Positions 55,272 to 64,000 of a stretch of 64,000 nt of DNA are shown here, piece by piece. How positions within the stretch are numbered: position 1 is the first letter of the stretch; the number at the start of each line of letters is the position of its first letter. A program made the position numbers and the translations under genes. Below the pieces are notes generated by a model, which saw only the letters and a program-made list of their open reading frames with translations, made no database searches and had not been told where the DNA came from. Source of the DNA: Chelonoidis abingdonii (taxonomy: Eukaryota; Chordata; Testudines; Testudinidae); the NCBI RefSeq assembly GCF_003597395.2, contig NC_133773.1:129552865-129616864 (forward strand), in the 5' to 3' direction.

Positions 55272-57435
55272 GTGCCATTCTGTGGTGCACCCAAGCAAAG
55301 CAGGGCCAGAGAACCCTGGGCGCAACCAGGTGGCTGTTGGAAGCACCAAAGGCAATCAGGATGCAAAGTATACCCAGCAACACTCTAAGAACTTTTTTTT
55401 TTTTTGGCTTTTCCGTTGGTATCAGCTTTTCCTATTTTTCTGAAAGACAAAGAAAGCATATTTCTACTCCCTTGGGATTGGCAGATTATTGCTTACAATA
55501 TTCCTTTTTCTAGAAATACCCTTGCTGATTGCAGGTAAAACTGAGGAATTACTCCTCATATTTTCCTGTATTTGTTTTATAGGCAGGTCAGGTTTTAATG
55601 GCTCCTATTTTTATCATTTAGGTGATTTGCATTAACACAGACATTCTTAGCTTGCTTTTGGATTCAAAGTTATCAGCCGCTTAGAGACTGTCTCAAAAGG
55701 ACACAATTAATTTGTAACTTTTCCTCCTGTTTTCAGGCACACATTGATTTGAAAAGGAAAACACAACCCAGTTTGGCTCCCTTTTGGCAAAGTAACCATT
55801 GATTACACACAGCTACCTTAAGGCTTAGTGTGGGGCACTGATTACAGCTTTTATTTGCTATTTGTTACCAAAACAGATTTAAAATCTTTTTCCATTCTCC
55901 TGGCTTTGACTGCCCTGCTGTAGCCACAACTTTGGTCTTTATTTAAAACAACTTAAATCTTGCAAAGCATTAAGTCACCTTAATGCTTAAATGCTAAATA
56001 CCAAAATTAAACAACACTAGTTTCTTTTGTCTGGCAAAAGTATTTTTCTGTTTTACAACCTTAAAACAACACCAATTCTTTTTAAACTTGTAAAACAAAG
56101 ATTGTACACACCAGGAGTGGGTGATTGGTTTTTTTAAGCAAATTCGACTAACTTGTTCATAGTTAAATGATTCCAGCATGGTGTGGTATTTAATATATGT
56201 TTCTATTGAGAGGAGAGAGAACACTTACACATTGTTTGCATTATATACAGCAACTTTTTTGTGACTCATTACATACGTTTCAAATCCAACAGTATCCAAT
56301 GACCTGGTATTTAGCTTTAAGCATCATGAACCAGCTTCTACTTTAACTTGACATCTGGGATTGAGTTCACTTTTTTACTCATATACGTTTTCCCATGCTT
56401 CTTCATGAGTGCCCTATGCTACCTCATAAGGAGAAGTGTAAAACCAAGATCCCTTTTCCAGCACGTCCAGCAGAAATGTGAGCTATTTCTGCTGTGAAGG
56501 AACTGAATTTGACTGACAATTCCTCTATAAGATATACTGTACCGATGTTAGTATCAGGTCTAAAGGTTTCTTATCCTTTTCCTCCATTTTACTACCAACT
56601 CCTCATTTTTTACAACCAGTAATCTAAACTCTGAGCCCGGATCTATTTTCATCTCCAACACTTCAGAAATCTGTAATGAGTCGGCCAGATCTTCAACTGG
56701 TGTAAACTGGCCTAGCTCCATTGGCTACAATAAAGTGACACCAATTTACATCAGCTGACAATCTGGTCCAATTCTTTCCCCCCATCCTCCCCCAGTTTTT
56801 AAAGAGTTTCCATAGTATGTACACTAATAATTCAGGGCCTCTTCTACAGCTTCAACATTTCCTGGAGCTCTCTTCTGCAAATTTGGCCAACATCCCTGGA
56901 ATCAGAGAAAAATTATATTATTGATCTTCAGTTTAATCTATTTGAGAATAAAAAGGCTGCTTTTGCGTATATGAGACCAATATTCTGTTCAGAATTTTCC
57001 CCCAGTTCCTCATCCCAGAGAAGTGAATGTTCTGCAGGTGATTGCTACCTCTACATAGGCTATTTAGGACTTTTTGCCTCTTATTTCTTGGAAATATCAC
57101 CTCTTCATCTTCCCAGTTATATCCACAGAGGATCCTATTTTACTGGATCTGGTTCTGCTTTGGAGATATTGGAAATATTTCCTATTTCTCCTTATATTTT
57201 ACACATGAAGTTTAGTTTGACGGAGGCTAAGACATTAGTCAGATTCAAATTGGGACTGGACATTTTATACAGATAACAAGTATATGCAGAGGTATTGTAT
57301 TAATGCTAACAAAATGAGAGTTTTGGAAGGGATATAAAACCTCCTGAGCCTGGGGCTAAGACAGTCTCTAACAAGTAGTGGTTAGAAAGAGAGCTTTATA
57401 GTAGGCATATTTTCCTATGCCTGCTGCTGTGAGGT
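55272..57435. other. Unresolved AT-rich region; palindromic element at 56683
   Basis: 55380-56260 is AT-rich with a poly-T run at about 55389-55404 and may be retroviral leader or other decayed insert; no coding match. 56260-56680 has no recognised structure. Confidence 0.35.
56683..56769. repeat. Short palindromic element
   Basis: Left arm ggccagatcttcaactggtg; right arm reverse-complemented ggaccagattgtcagctgat. The pair continues inward (taaactgg / ccaattta). About 87 bp; same family as 38093-38161. A half copy lies near 59645-59690. Confidence 0.72.
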
Positions 57436-57439
57436 TACT

Positions 57440-57545
57440 TTCATCTTCCTCAAAAGCACCTGGTGCTGGCTGCTCTTGAAGACAGAATAATGGACTAGAT
57501 GGACCATTGGTCTGATCCAGTATGTCCGATTGACCATACCTTTCC
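57440..57545 (+). mobile_element. CR1 3' UTR end fragment
   Basis: 'cctcaaaagcacctggtgctggctgctcttgaagacagaataatggactagatggaccattggtctgatccagtatg' is the CR1 end seen at 545-660 and 14958. Confidence 0.85.
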
Positions 57546-57547
57546 CT

Positions 57548-58160
57548 TTCCAGAACTTTATAGAAAATCATAATGGGGTCTTCAGATAATTTGAGTCACT
57601 CTCTCCCCACTTTTTACAGGTTTCCTTCAGGATTTTATAGCCTGTTTATCTGTTAAGGTCACTAAATCTTTGTCATAACAGATGGTGGCCCATTTACAGT
57701 ACTGTGGTCTCTTTGAAAAAGATCTTTTTCTATCTGGAACCACAAAGGAACTTGGTTATCCTTTTTGAGGACCCATTGTAGTTGGTCATGAGTGGGAAGG
57801 GCCAACTAAGAAGGTTCCATCTTAGGGGACAACCTGTCTGTATCCAGCTATACCGTCTAAACCTAGATCTCTTACACTTTCAGACGAAATGTGTCAGGAG
57901 TTTGTTGCAGTCTTTTGGCCTCACTATAGGAAACCTGCCCCTTGTTGCCTTGAAGTCCTCAATCGTTTCCACAGTGTGGACCACATCTCAGTGGAGAGAT
58001 TGTCCTGTGGTTACTTCCTCTCTGATTTGCAATCATGCAGATCACTGTCCTGTCCATCTGCAGTTGCGTAGGCCACCTCGCCTCACAAAACATCCTATGG
58101 CCATTGCTTATGTGGAAAAGCATAGGTAGGAAAATATCTTTTAAAGTGTTTACCTATCTG
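57548..58160. other. No gene or repeat recognised
   Basis: The 115-codon frame 57782-58129 has balanced composition but no motif; a second frame overlaps it. Confidence 0.4.
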
Positions 58161-58162
58161 AA

Positions 58163-58375
58163 AGGAAAGATGGTCTTGTAGTTAAGACACTGGACTGGAA
58201 ATTGGATGACCTGAATTCCATTCCCCGTGCTGCCACAGATTGCCTGTGTGGTTCTGCGAAAGTCACTTTAACTCTCTGCCTCTGCTCCCACGCTATAAAA
58301 TGAGGATATTAGTACTTACACTCCCTATCTCCAAAAGGTTACAAGTATTTATATGCAGCACCTACCATCTTGTTG
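58163..58375 (+). mobile_element. MIR-type SINE
   Basis: Head 'gatggtcttgtagttaagacactggactgg', then 'attccattccccgtgctgccacagattgcctgtgtgg' and 'agtcactttaactctctgcctctgctccc', followed by 'ataaaatgaggatattagtacttac'. Confidence 0.88.
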
Positions 58376-58543
58376 CTGCTAGAGGCAGGTTGTAATATCA
58401 CCAATTTTTAGCTCCATTTAGTGTGATTGAATACAAGTGAATCACACTGTCTTCTTTTGGTCTTCACTTGATCTCCTCCTCCCTTCCGTTATGTTTTATC
58501 TGGAAACAAAGAGCACGAGTCAGCACCATGTGACTAGCCAATG

Positions 58544-58993
58544 CATAGGTGCTGATTTCTACTGGTGCCGGTGGGTGCTCAACCCCTCTCTGCCCCCAGC
58601 CCTGCCCTGACTCCACCCATGCTTCACCCCTCACAGCCCCTTTCCAACTCCTTCCCCAAAGTCCCTGCCCCAACTCTGCCCCCTCCTCCTCCTATTCCAA
58701 CTCCTTCCACAAATCCCCGCCCCGGCCCCGCCTCTTCCCCACATCCTCCCATTGCGCACCACATTCCTGCTCCTCCCCCCCCTCCCAGAGCTTGCTAGAG
58801 CTGTTTGGCGGTGGTAAGCGCTGGGAGGTAGGTGGAGGAGCGGGGAAGCGGTGCACTCAGGGGAGGAAATGGAGGAGGAGTGAGGTGAGGCAGGGTGGGG
58901 CGGGGAGCTTGGCTGCCAGTGGGTGCAGAACATCCATTAATTTTTCCCTGTGGGTGCTCCAGCCCCAGAGCACCCATGGAGTAAGCACCAATG
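58544..58993. mobile_element. hAT-like GC-rich MITE (450 bp)
   Basis: Left end cataggtgctgatttctact; right end reverse-complemented cattggtgcttactccatgg, with further inverted pairing of ggtgggtgctcaaccc and ggggctggagcaccc. Flanking octamers agccaatg (58536-58543) and agccaaca (58994-59001) match at 6 of 8 positions. The plus strand is C-rich in the left half and G-rich in the right half, so long proline- or glycine-rich frames appear on both strands (58549-59079, 58631-58933); they are shadows. Confidence 0.72.
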
Positions 58994-58995
58994 AG

Positions 58996-61900
58996 CCAAC
59001 ACAATCTGTATCACCAGAGACTGGTCTGCAGACCATTGATGCTCCATATCTGAGAATCCACTGCTCGTCCCTATATTGACAGTGGAAGGAGAGAGACATC
59101 TCTTCCAATACTTCTGAGCTGGATCCGTAAGGAGCCTGCACTAGGGCTATATATTTTATTAACAGGTGGGTGTAACCTGACCCTCAGCTATCTAAAAGTG
59201 TGAATTTCTCCAAATAAATCGTAATCCTTCCAGTTTTGTTTTACCATATTTATAGTGTAAGGGCATCAGTTCTGAGATGCCCACATTCTACTGCATGCCA
59301 AATGGGTTGTTTTGGAATTTTTAATGTTGGTAACAGTTGATCGTCAGCATCTGAACTTTCTCTGGCCTCCATCTCCCCCAAATAAGTCCCCTCTGTGCCT
59401 GGGTGGTCTGTGAGTTACTGGGGCAGAGGGACATCTTTGTTATGTGTCGCTTTGAAGTGTGCTGCTCACCATCATTATCTCTGTTCCAGCTGTAGGAGTA
59501 TTAAAGAACACTTTTGCCTGTTTTAGAAAAGTCTTCCCTATGCCAGGGGCCCCCGCTCCATTTTATCCAGTGCTTTTCCCACATCAGTCAAAGAATTTGC
59601 CATAGCAGCTGAACACAGCTTTATTTGCTGTGTAATATTAAGATCAGATCCTCAGCTGGCGTAAAACTGATGTAGCTTCATATGCTTCAGTGTATCTCTC
59701 ACCAGATGAGGATGTGGCATTTTTCTGGTATTTCCCTTTCACAGTCTCCTTAATGTGGATGTTCTAGATCACTTAACCTGGATCCCAATGGTAACTAACT
59801 CTGCCCCCCAGCATCTCACAGTCACAGTTTTTTGTCATAGGATTACTGAAGATATTGTTCTGCAGCTTTATTGCATATGAGAGGTTCTACACCTGCTTTC
59901 TTTAGCAAAACGATAGAGGCATTATTCATGGTGGGAGGGAGCTGCCCTTCTCCAAAAGCATGTGTAGGAATTTGTATATGTATCCACTGTCACCAGCTCA
60001 TTTGTATTGTGGATTATTTGCAAGGGCCTAATTCATCTCTATCTCAGATTTAGGCTGGTCCAGAGAATTTCTTGTTTAATGTATATAATTTAATTTTGCC
60101 TAGATAGTGTGTTTGTTCCCTTGGAACTTATTTAGTTCTGTAAGTCCCTAATGTCCTGAGTGATTGCTCCCAATTCTCTACACAGGGTGGCTCCCTTGTT
60201 AGTCTTGGTCTCTGAAATAATAGTTATATGTTTTTGCTGCAAGACTCTCCGAGCCACACTCATGTTAGCCCTTGCTGTAATGCAGTAATAACTTTTTACA
60301 CACCACTGAAAGAAATTTTGTAACAGGACTGAATTAAGGCAAAGGCAATATAGGCCGGTGCCTCAGCGCCTGGTGTTATGTGATTACATCAGATTCTCAG
60401 CTTTCATTTAAAAAAAGAGTAAGTTTTCAGCCCTCATGGTTGCAAAGAATAGATTGAAAACATGATCTGAGTGTAACTGATGCAGAGACGTCTGAGTTTG
60501 CAGAGAGCCTGAAACACCAGCTCTGAGGAGATATAAGTGCACCGCACGGTGTTAACTCCAAGAACCACTGGTCTGGGAGGCCAGTGTAAGATTCCTACAA
60601 TAGGCTGATGTGGGCTATTCTGCCTTCCACATTTAGGTCTTATCCTGATCTCTAACAGCTAGAGATTAGCTTACGGCCTGAAACGTGAAGTTCAATATCC
60701 CTTCCAGAATCTGTTATAATTATTTGCGATAAATGGATATTCTTGTTATCCAGATAAATGATCAACCCCTCTTTGAATCTTGCTAAGTCCTCCACGTCTC
60801 TGCACTGTCCTCTGTCCTTTTCTGATATTTTTTATTTTTTTAAATCTGTCCACTTCCTTTGTATTTGTAATGTAGACCTTTAGGAGGCTTTGCAGTGCAT
60901 TTCCTTGGGAAATATTTGTCTCACAGTGGGGTTCCAGCGTATCATTTTTGAGGCAGGGGGAAGTAGTTTTTCTCTCTCAAAATTTGACTGCACAGAGTTG
61001 TGCATACAGTATACCTCTATTAGAGGACTGAAGAAGCATCATTTCCCTCCAGCTAACAATAAAGCAGGCTAATTGGTAGCAACAATTATCCCAAATGCTG
61101 GAAAAACTCAATTAGGAGCAAAGCATGTTCAAATGTTGTTCCCAGATATTCCACCTTCATTATCACAGACCACCCCTGAGTGGAGTGTTCTGAATGTTAT
61201 ACAGTGGTGGTGTTATGCTTTTTTAAAAAAGGGTAAATTTGTAATGGGGTGGGAGAAGGCTGGGGAGCTATTTAGAAGGGAGACAAATTGCTCTTTCTTC
61301 TGTCTTGAGTAGATAGCGTTAGAGCAGTAATGAGCCATGTAATGAAAGCCAAGTGCCAGAACTTCATTTTTTATAATGTGCAGTCCAATGCCTTTGTAGT
61401 AAATGTAAATGGCGGGGAAATGATATTCCATGTATTGTATTGTAACCATGCAGGTATCTGGCAAAAGCACACAGAGCCTGCAGCACCTCTCTGGCTGTAC
61501 ATGCAGACTTCATTGAGGTCAGTATTATTTCTTGTCCTGACAAGGATTCTCTGCTCAAAAGGCTTCGTTTTTTTTTTGTCTGCTTCAAGCAACAGCAGGG
61601 GGTATGAAAAGGGCATTTTTCTCAAGTGATGAGGTCTGTTCCCACGACGTGAGAAGGAAGATGGGGAATGAGAGAGAGACAGATGGGCAGAGGAGTCAGA
61701 GACACAGAGACTTGAACCTTTAGAGGAAAATTTGGGGAAAGGAGCTAAAGGAATATTTAAACCAGACACATTGTTTGAGAGCTGTGGGGCGTCTTCCTAG
61801 GCAGCGTGTGTTTTCAGTATGTGGGAGGTTCAGTGTGGCTTAGGGCTGAGGTGTGGCTGAACTTTAATGGGAAAGAATTTTGTAATATTCCTAACTGGTA

Positions 61901-62060
61901 CTCGTCAGCATACTTAAAAACTGCCAAGTCCTCCTCTCACTTTGATGTGCCAGTATCATCCACAACACTGAATGCTACGTAAATACCACTAGGTAGAAGT
62001 CCTGATCTGCCTGGTATGAGCTAGAACACATGAACTGTGCGGAATTCACATCCTGCACAA
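58996..62060. other. No gene or repeat recognised (half palindrome near 59645)
   Basis: About 3 kb without recognised elements other than 'cagatcctcagctggcgtaaaactgatgtagcttca' at 59645-59690, half of the palindromic family. Frames at 61330-61769 on both strands overlap each other and have no motifs. Confidence 0.4.
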
Positions 62061-62064
62061 TTCA

Positions 62065-62425
62065 GTAATGTTATTATTTATGTGCATTGCATTTGCACCT
62101 ACAGGCCCCAACCAAAAGCTGACTTTCTGTTGGGCTAGGCTCTGTACAAATACATAGGCAAAGATAAGCCTGCCCCTGAGAATTAAATACACAGGACAGT
62201 CAGGGGTGGGAGAAAGAAAGTACTGTTATCCCCATTGTATAGATGGGAACTGAGGCACAGAGAGATGAAGTCAGTAGAAGTTAGGAGCATGGATACCTTT
62301 GAGAAGCTGGGCCGAAGTGACTTCTCCAGGGTCCCAGAGGGAGTTTGTGAGAGAGCTAGGAATAGAAACCAGGTTTGCTTATGTTCATTCTTGCGCCTTA
62401 ACCAGAAGACTCTTCCTTGCCCTGA
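62065..62425 (-). mobile_element. MIR-type SINE, reverse orientation
   Basis: From the tail side: 'ctaggctctgtacaaatacataggcaaagataagcctgcccctgag', then 'ccccattgtatagatgggaactgaggcacagagagatgaag', then 'gtgacttctccagggtcccagagggag' and 'gctaggaatagaaaccaggt'. About 50 bases near 62270-62320 look inserted or diverged. Confidence 0.85.
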
Positions 62426-62427
62426 GC

Positions 62428-63685
62428 ACAGGGTTTGGTTACTGGGGTTACCCCTAACAATGAGATGGTTAAGAGCCTGTGCCCCTTTATGCGCCATGCA
62501 GGACAGTTATCCATTTATACTGGGTCGACTGGTTCTCACCTGGTAGAGCCCACTGGGAACACTGAACACATTGGGGCTTGTTCTCTGGTGAGATTGTCCC
62601 AGGAAAGAAGCCATCTAGGAATAAGAGTACAGCAGTATGAGCTGCCTGCAACTCCTGCACTGCCATGGGGCCATGAGCCAGACAGCTGGTTCATAGGTTG
62701 GCCTGAATCAGGAGCAGAAAGGGGGACGCCCTGATTCAGCGCCTCTCCTCAGTTGCATTTGCAGAGAAGGCTCCTACGGAAGCCTAGTTGAATGTTAAAG
62801 CTGCACTCTCCTGGCAGAACAGCCCCACTGGAATGAACCCTCCATCAGACACAGCTGCTCCAGGAGGTGTAGAATGGGTGTAATTAGCACCCTCCTTAGG
62901 CTTCAGGGGTGAATCTGACCCATTATTTCCCCTGCAAGAGAGTCAGCAAAGATCCCTATCACTGGAATGATCTCTCTCTGTCTCTCTTTCTCTTTCTTTA
63001 GTTATATGGGAACTCACATTCCCAGAGGTCTCTGGGCCACACACACAAAAAAAGCACCAACCGTTTAAAGCAAAACTAAAGCAATATGACCCCAAAACAC
63101 TTACATAGCCAGGAGTGAGTATGCAGCAAAAGGTGGTATTGAATGTAAGAAAAAAACAATTCTCCTGCTTGGGTTTCAGATGTGCACAATTTGATTTATA
63201 TCCAAACTATATGAGAATTATGCCCAGGTTGGAGTCCTTGGGAAATCTGGCCAGAAGTGTCACAATGGGAGTGTCTGGATTCAAAGCAATTTCAGAAATA
63301 CGGCTCCAATTTCCATGCCTGAATTTGGAGCTGAGCAATTGGGAAAAACTGTCCCCAGCGGTGGGTCCCAACCACTTGAAAATCTGCCCGCGTTCTCTTG
63401 AAAACCTGACCCTATGTTGTGAATGAACACACTTGTACAGTTTATGAGCTTCTGGACAAGGACCAAGGCCGTCTCTGTGGTTTGAAAAGTCCTAGCACAG
63501 TGGGGGTGCTAGCGCACTATAATGAAATAATAGTAATATTTTGCCAAATTTCATCCAAATCCAGTGTTATCTGAACTTTTTCATAACTCTGGTGCCTACT
63601 CATCTCCATGAGCAAAACAGGAGCAAGTTAGAAATCAAACCCAAGTGCCCTACTACTCTGCTCCATGCATATGGGTGGAATATTT
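62428..63685. other. No gene or repeat recognised
   Basis: A CT-rich tract (tctctctctgtctctctttc) lies at about 62970-62998. The 103-codon frame 63115-63426 has no motif; the region 63290-63416 has old-palindrome-like wording. Confidence 0.4.
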
Positions 63686-63687
63686 TT

Positions 63688-63905
63688 TTTAAATACCTTG
63701 CTTCTGCATAGCTCTTTTCCACTATAGATTTCAATGTGCTTTACAACTGAGATAAGTGTCATTGTGCTAGCGTCTTACAGATGGAGAAACTAGGGGACAA
63801 AGAGAGAGGGAGTGACTTGCCCCTCATCACACAGCATTATCAAGGAACAGAATCCAGGTTTTCTGGGTCCCAGCCCAATGCCTATTCCACTGGGCCACAC
63901 TAAGG
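63688..63905 (-). mobile_element. MIR-type SINE, reverse orientation
   Basis: 'gtgctttacaactgagataagtgtc', 'cttacagatggagaaactaggggacaaagagagagggagtgacttgcccctcatcacacagc', and 'aacagaatccaggttttctgggtcccagcccaatgcctattccactgggccacac' read as a full-length MIR-like element in reverse. Confidence 0.88.
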
Positions 63906-64000
63906 GAATACAAAATAGTCTATAATCCCTGCTGGAAGAATGCTACAGGTGTACTTAGTCAATGCAGAAAGGAGAGCATGCCAAGACTGGAAATCCCAAT

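Noticed and set aside
58549..59079. 176-codon plus-strand frame
   Set aside because: It is the C-rich interior of a hAT-like MITE and is mostly Pro/Ser; the opposite strand is also open.
61330..61769. Overlapping frames of 74 to 132 codons
   Set aside because: Open on both strands without any recognisable domain; likely chance in a low-stop stretch.

Overview
The window reads as non-coding vertebrate nuclear DNA, most likely from a turtle (Testudines, probably a cryptodire). The reasons are: many CR1 LINE fragments ending in the reptile/bird type 3' tail; tRNA-derived SINEs that look like the turtle Pol III (Cry-type) family; Penelope-like element ends, PIF/Harbinger and hAT remnants, and MIR-type SINEs. 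I see no bacterial gene organisation and no long open frames. The species call is inference from remembered repeat families; no database was searched.

I found no host protein-coding gene I can support. The longest open frames either lie in transposable elements or look like chance frames. One short stretch (4537-4771) has an acceptor, an open frame and a donor and is reported only as a candidate exon. The window is therefore probably intergenic or part of a large intron.

Layout. 1-5.7 kb: CR1 pieces, two Pol III SINEs, a Penelope-like insertion with a 17-bp target-site duplication and a broken GIY-YIG reading frame, and a hAT MITE with a perfect 8-bp duplication. 8.1-12.4 kb: a decayed non-CR1 LINE (reverse transcriptase plus Cys/His C-terminus), then a complete 2.0-kb Harbinger element with TTA duplications and a Myb-like gene remnant. 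14-23 kb: CR1, MIR and a hAT-like element. 24.5-32 kb: three long LTR-like elements and another hAT-like element. 32-40 kb: two tandem-repeat loci, opposed CR1 pieces and several short palindromic elements. 41.9-46.2 kb: a Penelope insertion with an inverted end and the longest CR1 (about 1.8 kb). 48-49 kb: a hAT MITE and a MIR split by a Penelope fragment and an AT microsatellite. 51.9-55.3 kb: a 5'-incomplete endogenous retrovirus on the minus strand (integrase remnant, envelope, polypurine tract, 3' LTR). 57-64 kb: CR1 tail, MIRs and a GC-rich hAT MITE.

The elements do not form a working system together; they are a record of repeated insertions. The points most worth a second look are the atypical envelope of the retrovirus, the uncommon LINE, the structures of the Penelope insertions, the dispersed palindromic elements and the candidate exon.
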